Of a stretch of 64,000 nt of DNA, positions 9,294 through 16,976 are shown one piece after another (position 1 is the first letter of the stretch; each line of letters opens with the position of its first letter). Source of the stretch: Aliiroseovarius sp. Z3 (GTDB lineage: Bacteria > Pseudomonadota > Alphaproteobacteria > Rhodobacterales > Rhodobacteraceae); the NCBI RefSeq assembly GCF_029105185.1, contig NZ_JAFMZK010000010.1, forward strand, positions 118,197-182,196. Direction: 5' to 3'. The notes beneath the pieces were generated by a model. It saw nothing but the letters and a program-made list of their open reading frames with translations, ran no database searches and had not been told where the DNA came from. A program made the translations under genes and the position numbers.

Positions 9294-10438
9294 TGGACAC
9301 GACCGCCCTTGAAGCCGAAATGACCGCATGGCGCCACGATCTGCACCGACACCCGGAGTTCGGCTTTGAAGAAGTCCGCACAGCCGCGTTCGTGGCAGAA
9401 AAACTTCGCAGCTTCGGACTAGATGTGACCGAGGGCGTCGGTGGCACCGGGGTGGTCGGAACCGTGCAGCGTGGCACCTCAAACCGCGCCATTGCATTGC
9501 GCGCGGATATGGACGCCCTGCGCATCACCGAGACCAGCGAAACCGGCTGGGCTTCAACCAACAAAGGAGTCATGCACGCCTGTGGGCATGACGGGCACAC
9601 CGCGATGCTTCTGGGCGCTGCACAGGTGTTGGCGCAAGAAGGCGGGTTTGACGGCACCATCCGCTTTCTGTTTCAGCCTGCCGAAGAATGGGGCAAAGGC
9701 GCGCTGGCGATGATCACGGATGGGTTGTTGTCGCGCTTCCCGTTTGACGAGGTTTTTGGACTGCACAACCTTCCGGGGCTGCCTGTCGGACACTTGGAAT
9801 CCCGCCCCGGTCCGATCATGTCGGCCGAGGATAATTTCGAGATCACACTGCACGGTCAGGGGGGACATGCTGCACGGCCCCAGACCACCCGCGAAACCAT
9901 GGTCCCCGCATGTGCGCTGGTCTTGGATCTGCAAACCATCGTGGCGCGCCGACTGGATCCGACCGATGTTGCGGTTCTGTCCGTCACCGAAATCCTAACC
10001 GATGGCACACGCAATGCCTTGCCGGGTCACGCCCGGATCCTGGGGGACGCAAGAAGTTTTCGGCCCGAGGTTTCGACCCGGATCGAAGCCGAAATGCGCC
10101 GGATTGCCAGCGGGATCGCGGCGGCATATGGCGTTGAAGCGAAAGTCTCCTATACGCGGGAATTTGTGCCGCTGATCAATGATGCCGACCTGACCGCCGA
10201 GGTGCTGACCGCCGCTGAAACGGTTTCGACCCAAGTGACGGAAGCATCCCAACCGATGACCGCGTCAGAGGATTTCGCGCGGTTCCTTGACCACGTGCCA
10301 GGTTGCTTTGCGTTTATCGGAAATGGAGAGACATCCGCACCGCTCCACAGCCCGACCTACGACTTCAACGACACAGCCTTGGGACATGGCTGCCGCGTTT
10401 TCATAGCAATTGCCCGTCAACGCCTGTCGAACGCCTGA
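9290..10438 (+). CDS. M20-family amidohydrolase (hippurate-hydrolase-like)
   Basis: 382 residues, the usual length for M20D aminoacylases. Metal-binding motifs are visible: MHACGHDGHTAML (Cys98, His100), PAEEWGKGA, GLHNLPGLPVG and, near the end, PMTASEDFARF. The enzyme should hydrolyse an N-acyl amino acid amide bond in the cytoplasm. Its overlap with dpaL suggests that it releases an amino acid, perhaps diaminopropionate, from an acylated precursor; this is an inference. Two in-frame ATGs exist (9290 and 9293); the first gives the ATGA overlap. Confidence 0.85.
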   Translation: MMDTTALEAEMTAWRHDLHRHPEFGFEEVRTAAFVAEKLRSFGLDVTEGVGGTGVVGTVQRGTSNRAIALRADMDALRITETSETGWASTNKGVMHACGHDGHTAMLLGAAQVLAQEGGFDGTIRFLFQPAEEWGKGALAMITDGLLSRFPFDEVFGLHNLPGLPVGHLESRPGPIMSAEDNFEITLHGQGGHAARPQTTRETMVPACALVLDLQTIVARRLDPTDVAVLSVTEILTDGTRNALPGHARILGDARSFRPEVSTRIEAEMRRIASGIAAAYGVEAKVSYTREFVPLINDADLTAEVLTAAETVSTQVTEASQPMTASEDFARFLDHVPGCFAFIGNGETSAPLHSPTYDFNDTALGHGCRVFIAIARQRLSNA

Positions 10439-10603
10439 TGCAAAACAGATTGCAGTCATTGGCAGCAACAGAGCCAATCAAATGGGTCCATTGGACTTAA
10501 CATAATTCAAATTATGCGAAATATACTTAGACGCAGGGCACATTCTAAACTGGGTTGCGACAAATCCCCTATCTTGCTGAAAAGCAAGGAGAACGAAAAG
10601 AAC
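10439..10603. other. Convergent intergenic region with two small hairpins
   Basis: 165 bp between the ends of the amidohydrolase and puuD genes, with no gene. It holds an AT-rich palindrome at 10501-10516 (CATAATTCAAATTATG) and a CTTGCT-GAAA-AGCAAG hairpin at 10573-10588. The second could stabilise or end either transcript, but neither has a T-run, so terminator status is weak. Confidence 0.4.
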
Positions 10604-11863
10604 TCAGTTCGACGCAATATTGAAAGGCAAGTCCTTGGCCGCATTGCGATACCATTTGACGATCTTCTTGCGCTCTTCTTCTTCCATGAACGACACGTTT
10701 GCGGGCGGCATGGCGACCGTCACGCCAGCCTGAATATATATCTGCCGCGCAGCGCGGGCGATATCGCCGGTGGTTTCCAGATGGATGTTCTTGGGTGCCC
10801 GGCGGATGCCGTCGTAATAGACCTCGCGCGCATGACACATGGAACAGCGGCCCAGGACAATGTCCTGGACCTCTTCAAACCCTTCGGCATTGGCAAAGAC
10901 CTGCTCGGTCGCGGTCAGCGGGCGGGCTTCAGCCTCTTCCAGCGTATCGTTTTCCAACGGCGCGGTAGACAGCCACATGATCAGGATGAACAGTACCGCC
11001 GTCACCAGCCACGTCCATTTCGGATCGCTCGTCCCTGCGTGATTCGAGTTGAAGTAATGCCGGATCGACACGCCCATCAGGAACACCAGCGCCGCAATGA
11101 TCCAGTTGTAGTCCGAAGCAAACGCCAGCGGATAGTGATTGGACAGCATCAGGAAGATCACCGGCAGGGTCAGATAGTTATTGTGGGTCGACCGCAGCTT
11201 GGCGATCTTACCGTATTTGGCATCCGGCGTGCGGCCTTCCTGAAGGTCTTTCACCACGATGCGCTGGTTCGGCATAATGATGAAGAACACATTCGCGGTC
11301 ATGATGGTCGCGGTGAAAGCCCCCAGATGCAGCATCGTCGCCCGGCCCGTGAAGATCTGGTTATAGCCATAGCCCATCGCCACCAGCAGAATGAACAGCA
11401 ACACCATCAAAACGGTCGGATTTTCCGCCAAAGGCGATTTGCACAGCCGGTCATAGACCAGCCACCCAATCGACAGCGACACGGCCGAAATCACGATCCC
11501 CTGCCACAGCGCCAGATCAGCTTTCTGCGCGTCGATCAGGTACAGCTCGCCACCCACCCAATAAACGATCATCAAAAGGGCCGCGCCCGATAGCCACGTC
11601 GTATAGCTTTCCCATTTGAACCAGATCAGATGCTCGGGCATGTTTTCAGGGGCCACAAGAAACTTGCGGATGTGATAGAACCCGCCCCCATGCACCTGCC
11701 ATTCTTCACCATGTGCACCCTTGGGAAGATCGGGGGCCTTGCGCAGCCCCAGGTCAAGCGCGACAAAGTAAAAGGACGATCCAATCCAGGCCATCGCGGT
11801 GATGACGTGCAACCAACGGACCGCAAAGGCCAGCCAGTCCCACATGATAGCAAGATCTTGCAT
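10604..11863 (-). CDS. puuD: Urate hydroxylase PuuD with cytochrome c domain
   Basis: 419 residues. The first ~300 form a membrane domain with about eight transmembrane segments (starts WDWLAFAVRWLHVITAMAWIG). The C-terminal ~100 residues form a periplasmic cytochrome c domain with the haem motif CSMCH at 340-344. This family oxidises urate to 5-hydroxyisourate, passing electrons to cytochrome c rather than using oxygen directly as soluble uricase does. A good Shine-Dalgarno (GGAGGA) precedes ATG 11863. It stands between the M20 gene and a divergent LysR gene, and the next pathway enzyme (HIU hydrolase) lies at 12882-13235. Confidence 0.93.
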   Translation of the reverse strand: MQDLAIMWDWLAFAVRWLHVITAMAWIGSSFYFVALDLGLRKAPDLPKGAHGEEWQVHGGGFYHIRKFLVAPENMPEHLIWFKWESYTTWLSGAALLMIVYWVGGELYLIDAQKADLALWQGIVISAVSLSIGWLVYDRLCKSPLAENPTVLMVLLFILLVAMGYGYNQIFTGRATMLHLGAFTATIMTANVFFIIMPNQRIVVKDLQEGRTPDAKYGKIAKLRSTHNNYLTLPVIFLMLSNHYPLAFASDYNWIIAALVFLMGVSIRHYFNSNHAGTSDPKWTWLVTAVLFILIMWLSTAPLENDTLEEAEARPLTATEQVFANAEGFEEVQDIVLGRCSMCHAREVYYDGIRRAPKNIHLETTGDIARAARQIYIQAGVTVAMPPANVSFMEEEERKKIVKWYRNAAKDLPFNIASN

Positions 11864-11966
11864 AAGGTATTCCTCCGAGCTTTTGCAAAAGGTAGCTCAC
11901 TGGCTGATTATCGTATATTAGGAAAAAATACCTAGCTGCTTCAAAAAAAAGAAGAACAATCGAAAA

Positions 11967-12872
11967 ATGGCGTATCTGGACAATATCAGAACCTTCGTGC
12001 GGGTCTATGAATTGGGCAGCATGTCTGCCGCCGCCCGCGATCTGCGGATCTCTGCGGCAGTGGCGTCATCGCGGATTTCGCAACTGGAAGGGCACCTGGG
12101 CATCCGTCTGTTTCAACGAACCACGCGGCTGCTGAACCCCACCGAACAGGGAAACACCTTCTATAAAGGGGCCAGCAAAATTCTTGAGGCGGTCGAGGCC
12201 GCCGAGGCCGACATCAGCGACATCACCCGGTCGCCACGTGGCACGCTGCATGTCGCGGCACCCATCGGCATTGCACAACGCTTCATTGCCCCGGCGGTCC
12301 CGAAGTTCAAAGAAGCCTATCCGCTGATCAACATCCGCCTTCGGTCATCAGACCGCAAGCTCGATCTGGCCGCCGAAGGTCTGGACGCCGCATTTTTTCT
12401 GGGCGTCCCGGAAGACAGCAACCTGCGCATTCGCAAGATCACCGATTGCCCGCGCGTGCTATGCGCCTCGCCCGACTATATCAAGAAGCACGGTATGCCA
12501 GGTTCCAGCGACGAGCTGCGCACCGATATGCATGATTGTCTGAACCTGCGCTATCCCGGCGCACCCGAGTTTCAATGGCCGCTTCAGACCCCGGACGGCG
12601 TCAAACGTGTGACCGTGTCAGGGCCATTTGAATCAGATCACGGCGAGATTCTGACCAACTGGGCACTGGATGGACAGGGGATCGTTCTGAAAACCGTGTT
12701 CGAGATTTCGGATCATCTGGCCAAGGGGCGTCTGGTGCCGGTCCTGGTGGACGAGCCGCCCCTGCCCATTCAACTCGCCTGTTTGTATATGCACCGTCGC
12801 AGGCAAGACCCGAAGGCCCGCCTGTTCATTGACTTCATGGTGGATCACATTCTGGCGACGATGCCAAAATAG
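11967..12872 (+). CDS. LysR-family regulator of urate degradation genes (probable)
   Basis: 301 residues with an N-terminal helix-turn-helix (LRISAAVASSRISQLEGHLG) and a substrate-binding domain. It is a paralogue of the regulator at 6640-7551, sharing its start (M-x-Y-x-(E/D)-(S/N)-(L/I)-R-x-FVRV) and many blocks. It is divergent from puuD across a 103-bp region that contains the imperfect palindrome TAGGAAAAAATACCTA and a CTTC-A8-GAAG element. It is followed by the convergent HIU hydrolase gene 9 bp away. Control of puuD and neighbouring ureide genes is likely but inferred from position. Confidence 0.86.
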   Translation: MAYLDNIRTFVRVYELGSMSAAARDLRISAAVASSRISQLEGHLGIRLFQRTTRLLNPTEQGNTFYKGASKILEAVEAAEADISDITRSPRGTLHVAAPIGIAQRFIAPAVPKFKEAYPLINIRLRSSDRKLDLAAEGLDAAFFLGVPEDSNLRIRKITDCPRVLCASPDYIKKHGMPGSSDELRTDMHDCLNLRYPGAPEFQWPLQTPDGVKRVTVSGPFESDHGEILTNWALDGQGIVLKTVFEISDHLAKGRLVPVLVDEPPLPIQLACLYMHRRRQDPKARLFIDFMVDHILATMPK

Positions 12873-12881
12873 ACGGGCGCC

Positions 12882-13235
12882 TTAGCTGCCCCGATAGGTC
12901 GAATAGCCAAAGGGCGACAGCAGAAGCGGCACGTGGTAATGCGCCTCTTCCGACATGCCGAAGCGCAACGGCACCTCATCCAGAAAGCGCGGCTCTTCAG
13001 GTGGCGTGCCTATGGCATCAAGATACGCACCCGTATGGAACACCAGTTCATATGTGCCTTTGACAAACTCGCTGGCCGGCAGGATCTGTTCATCCGTGCG
13101 CCCATCATCATTGGTCTTGAGGCTGCGCAAATGGGTGCGCTTGTCCCCTTCGATGCGATACAGGTCGATCTCAAGCCCTTCCGCCGGGCAACCCCGGGCC
13201 GTGTCCAGAACATGCGTGGTCAGATATCCGGTCAT
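12882..13235 (-). CDS. uraH: 5-Hydroxyisourate hydrolase (transthyretin-like)
   Basis: 117 residues, the usual size. It opens [18 protein letters not shown] and ends with the diagnostic YRGS tetrapeptide; His8 and the C-terminal motif belong to the known active site. It hydrolyses 5-hydroxyisourate, the product of PuuD, to OHCU. AAGGAGACGCCAC before the ATG gives a clear ribosome-binding site. It is divergent from the allantoinase/OHCU-decarboxylase gene across a 144-bp region that holds a candidate LysR site. Confidence 0.95.
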   Translation of the reverse strand: MTGYLTTHVLDTARGCPAEGLEIDLYRIEGDKRTHLRSLKTNDDGRTDEQILPASEFVKGTYELVFHTGAYLDAIGTPPEEPRFLDEVPLRFGMSEEAHYHVPLLLSPFGYSTYRGS

Positions 13236-13310
13236 GTGGCGTCTCCTTATGCGTTATCCTATTAATGTCCCGCGCCTTGTCATCAATACATAGAGAAGTG
13301 GCAAAAAGCT

Positions 13311-13331
13311 CTTTCAAAAAAAATGTGAAAG
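13311..13331. promoter_or_regulatory. Candidate LysR operator between uraH and puuE
   Basis: CTTTCA-N9-TGAAAG is a perfect inverted repeat around an A-rich centre. It matches the spacing and core (TTTCA-N9-TGAAA, 19 bp) of the palindrome upstream of xdhA at 6564-6582. It sits midway between the divergent uraH and puuE genes and is a reasonable common operator for the paralogous LysR proteins. Confidence 0.55.
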
Positions 13332-13379
13332 TGGCTGAGATTATTCTGAGGTATAAGAAAGAAAATGAGGAGACCCGAG

Positions 13380-14795
13380 TTGAACCGCTACACTCGTGAT
13401 ATGCGCGGCTATGGCCAGACACCACCCGATCCGAAATGGCCGGGCAACGCCAAAGTCGCAGTGCAATTTGTGCTGAACTACGAAGAGGGCGCCGAAAACT
13501 GCGTGCTGCACGGCGATGATGCGTCCGAGGCGTTCCTGTCCGACATTCCCGGTGCTGCGCCGTGGCCCGGCAAGCGTCATTGGAACATGGAAAGCATGTA
13601 TGAATACGGCGCGCGTGCCGGGTTCTGGCGGCTGCACCGGCTGTTCACCGGCGCTGGCATTCCGCTGACCATCTATGGCGTCGCCCGGGCGCTGTCGCGC
13701 AGCCCGGAGCAGGTTCAGGCCATGAAAGATGCGGGGTGGGAGATTGCCAGCCACGGTCTGAAATGGATCGAACACAAGGACATGCCAGAAGACGCAGAAC
13801 GAGCCGCCATTGCCGAAGCCGTGCGCCTGCACACCGAGGTTGTGGGCGAACGTCCGCGCGGCTGGTACACGGGCCGCTGTTCGGAAAACACCGTGCGACT
13901 GACCGCCGAAGAAGGTGGCTTTGCCTATGTCTCCGACACCTATGACGACGACCTGCCCTATTGGATGGAGGTCGGCAATCGCGATCAACTGATCATCCCC
14001 TATACGCTGGAAGCCAATGACATGCGCTTCGCCACTGCGCCGGGCTGGGTCACGGGACAGGATTTCGGCGACTATCTGACCGACGCGTTCGACACGCTTT
14101 ATGCCGAAGGCGCAGCCGGACGCCCCGCCATGATGACCGTGGGTCTGCATTGCCGTCTTGTGGGCCGCCCCGGCAAGATCGCCGGTCTGCAACGGTTTAT
14201 CGAGCATATTCAGGCCCATGACGGCGTCTGGACCCCGCGCCGCATCGACATTGCCGATCACTGGGCCAAAACCCACCCGCCCAAGCGGTTTGAGCGTCCA
14301 AGTCAAATGGACAAGGCGCGGTTCGTGTCGCTCTATGGCTCGATCTTCGAACATTCCCCATGGATCGCCGAACGCGCCTTCGATCTGGAGCTTGGCCCCG
14401 CCCATGACAGCGCCGCCGGGGTGCACAACGCCCTGTGCCGCGCCTTCCGCATCGCGACCGAGGACGAGCGCCTTGGCGTTCTGACCGCCCACCCCGATCT
14501 GGCGGGCAAACTGGCTGCCGCGGGCAAACTAACCGCCGAAAGCACATCGGAACAGGCGGGTGCCGGGCTGGACTACCTGACCGATGAGGAACGTGAGACC
14601 TTCACCAAACTGAACACCGCTTATGTGGAAAAACACGGCTTTCCCTTCATCATCGCGGTGCGCGATCACGACAAGGCGTCAATCCTCGCCAATTTTCATA
14701 CCCGTATCGACAATGACCGCGACACCGAATTTGCCGAAGCCTGTCGACAGGTCGAACGCATCGCGCAATTCCGGCTGAAGGACTTGTTGCCGTGA
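13380..14795 (+). CDS. puuE: Allantoinase (PuuE type) fused to OHCU decarboxylase
   Basis: 471 residues from TTG 13380. This start is preferred because AGGAGA lies just upstream and the protein then opens LNRYTRDMRGYG as other PuuE proteins do; an in-frame ATG 15 bp earlier (13365) would place the ribosome-binding site inside the gene. Residues 1-300 form the polysaccharide-deacetylase-like, cofactor-free allantoinase (VQFVLNYEEGAENC, YTGRCSENT). Residues ~310-465 form OHCU decarboxylase (UraD), with the catalytic HPDLAGK motif. The fusion carries out two steps: OHCU to (S)-allantoin and allantoin to allantoate. It overlaps the next gene by 4 nt. Confidence 0.93.
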   Translation: MNRYTRDMRGYGQTPPDPKWPGNAKVAVQFVLNYEEGAENCVLHGDDASEAFLSDIPGAAPWPGKRHWNMESMYEYGARAGFWRLHRLFTGAGIPLTIYGVARALSRSPEQVQAMKDAGWEIASHGLKWIEHKDMPEDAERAAIAEAVRLHTEVVGERPRGWYTGRCSENTVRLTAEEGGFAYVSDTYDDDLPYWMEVGNRDQLIIPYTLEANDMRFATAPGWVTGQDFGDYLTDAFDTLYAEGAAGRPAMMTVGLHCRLVGRPGKIAGLQRFIEHIQAHDGVWTPRRIDIADHWAKTHPPKRFERPSQMDKARFVSLYGSIFEHSPWIAERAFDLELGPAHDSAAGVHNALCRAFRIATEDERLGVLTAHPDLAGKLAAAGKLTAESTSEQAGAGLDYLTDEERETFTKLNTAYVEKHGFPFIIAVRDHDKASILANFHTRIDNDRDTEFAEACRQVERIAQFRLKDLLP

Positions 14796-15280
14796 GCCGC
14801 CCGCTGATCCCTCACCCCCTGACCGCGACCGCCTTCGCCCCATTTGGTGAGGTGATCGAGGTGTCAGGCGACCCCGACAAGATCATCAACCAAGGCATGT
14901 GCGGGCGTCACCACGATCTGGCGCAGCTCGACTTCGCAGACGGTCGCGCAGGGATCAGCCTGTTCGACGCAAAGGCACGGACCTTTCCTCACACGGTCGA
15001 CATGGTTGAACGCCACCCCGACGGCAGTCAGGCCTTTGTGCCTGTCTCCGGCACGCCAATGCTGGTCGTTGTGGCCGAAGATCAGAACGGCACGCCGGTG
15101 AACCTTCGGGCCTTCGTGTCCAAGCCGGGACAATCCATCAACCTGCACCGGGGCATCTGGCACGGCGTGCTCGCCCCCATCGAAAAGCCGGGACAGTTCA
15201 TCGTCATCGACCGCATTGGCGATGGGCCAAACCTGCAAGAACACTGGTTCGACGATCCCTATATCGTCCAATCAGTCTAA
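14792..15280 (+). CDS. allA: Ureidoglycolate lyase
   Basis: 162 residues from GTG 14792, which overlaps the upstream stop (GTGA). It shows the cupin-like ureidoglycolate lyase pattern (FAPFGEVIEVSG, NLHRGIWHGVL, FIVIDRIG). The enzyme splits (S)-ureidoglycolate into glyoxylate and urea, so this is where purine carbon enters glyoxylate metabolism. It is cytoplasmic. It is translationally coupled to puuE and followed 61 bp later by an NCS2 permease gene. Confidence 0.94.
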   Translation: MSRPLIPHPLTATAFAPFGEVIEVSGDPDKIINQGMCGRHHDLAQLDFADGRAGISLFDAKARTFPHTVDMVERHPDGSQAFVPVSGTPMLVVVAEDQNGTPVNLRAFVSKPGQSINLHRGIWHGVLAPIEKPGQFIVIDRIGDGPNLQEHWFDDPYIVQSV

Positions 15281-15341
15281 CAGGGCACCCCGCCGCAGAA
15301 GCGGGGGCCTAGCGCGAACAGTCAAATTGGGAGGAAACCAC

Positions 15342-16778
15342 ATGGCTGACAATTCCATCGGGACAGCGGAGCAGCTTCGCGACCCAAATTATACACCCCC
15401 ATTGCACAAGGCGATCCCGCTGGGCATCCAACACGTGCTGGCGATGTTCGTTTCGAACGTCACACCAGCGATCATCGTCGCCGGTGCGGCAGGTTTCGGC
15501 TTCGGGTCGAACTCGCCCGATTTTCCCGAGCTTCTATATCTGATCCAAATGTCGATGCTGTTTGCCGGTGTGGCAACGCTTCTGCAAACCATCACGCTTG
15601 GCCCGGTCGGGGCGGCACTGCCTATCGTTCAGGGCACCTCGTTCGCGTTCCTGCCGATCATGATCCCACTCGTCGCGGGCAAGGGTGTTGACGGGCTGGC
15701 CGCCCTGTTCACCGGTGTGATCATCGGTGGTATCTTCCACGCCTTCCTCGGCACGTTCATCGGCAAGCTGCGTTTTGCCCTGCCCCCGCTCGTCACCGGG
15801 CTGGTCGTCACCATGATCGGCCTGGCGCTGGTGCAGGTGGGCATCCAGTATGCCGCCGGTGGTGTGCCCGCGATCGGCACACCGGAATACGGCTCGCTTC
15901 TGAACTGGTCCGCTGCGCTGGTGGTGATCATCGTCACGCTTGGCCTGAAATTCTTCACCAAGGGGATGCTGTCCATCTCGGCGGTGCTGATCGGCCTGAT
16001 CGTCGGCTATATCTATGCGATCATGGTCGGCATGTTGTCGCTGGACGCCATCGCCGGATCATGGAGCAATGCAAGCGCCTTCGCCCTGCCGATGCCCTTC
16101 AAATACGGGTTCGAAATGTCCGCCGCCGCGATCATCGGCTTCTGCCTGATGGCCTTTATCTCGGCCATTGAAACCGTGGGCGACGTGTCCGGGATCACCA
16201 AGGGTGGCGCGGGCCGCGAAGCCACCGACACCGAGATCCAGGGCGCAACCTATGCCGACGGTTTCGGCACGGCAATCGCAGGCATGTTCGGCGCCTTCCC
16301 CAACACCTCGTTCAGCCAGAATGTCGGCCTGATCGCCATGACGGGGGTGATGAGCCGCCACGTCGTGACCTGCGGTGCGATCTTCCTGATCATCTGCGGG
16401 CTGGTGCCGAAGGTCGGCGGCGTCATCCGCACCGTCCCGATCGAAGTGCTGGGCGGCGGTGTGATCGTGATGTTCGGCATGGTCGTGGCCGCCGGTATCT
16501 CGATGCTGTCGGATGTGGACTGGAACCGCCGCAACATGGTGATCTTCGCAATCGCCCTGTCCATCGGTCTTGGCCTGCAACTGGAGCCGGGCGCCCTGCA
16601 GCACATGCCGGATACGGCGCGTATTCTGCTGACCTCGGGCCTGCTGCCCGCAGCGCTGATCGCCATCGTGCTTAATCTGGTCTTGCCCGACGAACTGGCC
16701 GACGAATCCACCGAGGAAGTCTCGGGCGGGATGGCCGGACATGGGCACGGTTCGCTTCCGCATGATGATCACGCTTAA
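15342..16778 (+). CDS. NCS2/NAT-family purine (urate/xanthine) permease
   Basis: 478 residues from ATG 15342, preceded by GGGAGG at 15329-15334. It is an inner-membrane protein with about 12-14 segments. The nucleobase-ascorbate transporter signature QNVGLIAMTG is present, and the C-terminus is short and His-rich (GHGHGSLPHDDHA). NAT proteins with this motif import urate, xanthine or uracil. As the last gene of the puuE-allA operon it is most likely a urate or xanthine importer. A strong terminator follows. Confidence 0.88.
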   Translation: MADNSIGTAEQLRDPNYTPPLHKAIPLGIQHVLAMFVSNVTPAIIVAGAAGFGFGSNSPDFPELLYLIQMSMLFAGVATLLQTITLGPVGAALPIVQGTSFAFLPIMIPLVAGKGVDGLAALFTGVIIGGIFHAFLGTFIGKLRFALPPLVTGLVVTMIGLALVQVGIQYAAGGVPAIGTPEYGSLLNWSAALVVIIVTLGLKFFTKGMLSISAVLIGLIVGYIYAIMVGMLSLDAIAGSWSNASAFALPMPFKYGFEMSAAAIIGFCLMAFISAIETVGDVSGITKGGAGREATDTEIQGATYADGFGTAIAGMFGAFPNTSFSQNVGLIAMTGVMSRHVVTCGAIFLIICGLVPKVGGVIRTVPIEVLGGGVIVMFGMVVAAGISMLSDVDWNRRNMVIFAIALSIGLGLQLEPGALQHMPDTARILLTSGLLPAALIAIVLNLVLPDELADESTEEVSGGMAGHGHGSLPHDDHA

Positions 16779-16786
16779 AGAACATA

Positions 16787-16812
16787 CAGACGCCCCCAAC
16801 CGGGGGCGTCTG
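16787..16812 (+). terminator. Terminator hairpin after the permease operon
   Basis: CAGACGCCCCC and GGGGGCGTCTG pair perfectly (11 bp) around a 4-nt AACC loop, 8 bp after the permease stop. The following tract (CCTTGAC) is not T-rich, but the stem is strong and the position is right. Confidence 0.7.
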
Positions 16813-16976
16813 CCTTGACAAATGAACACATCCCACCACGCCTGCCCCCTATCGCGCGCATCCCGGCTTGCCGCGCTGTCCAGCCTTCGCACAAGTTAAT
16901 AACATAAAACCTGTGGGCAAATGCCGCGCAATGGACCAGTATTGCCTGATGAACCGAACAAAACGGAGACCTCGCC

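Noticed and set aside
10501..10516. CATAATTCAAATTATG as an operator or terminator
   Set aside because: It lies between two convergent genes, has no GC stem or T-run, and no matching copy elsewhere was seen, so no function was assigned.
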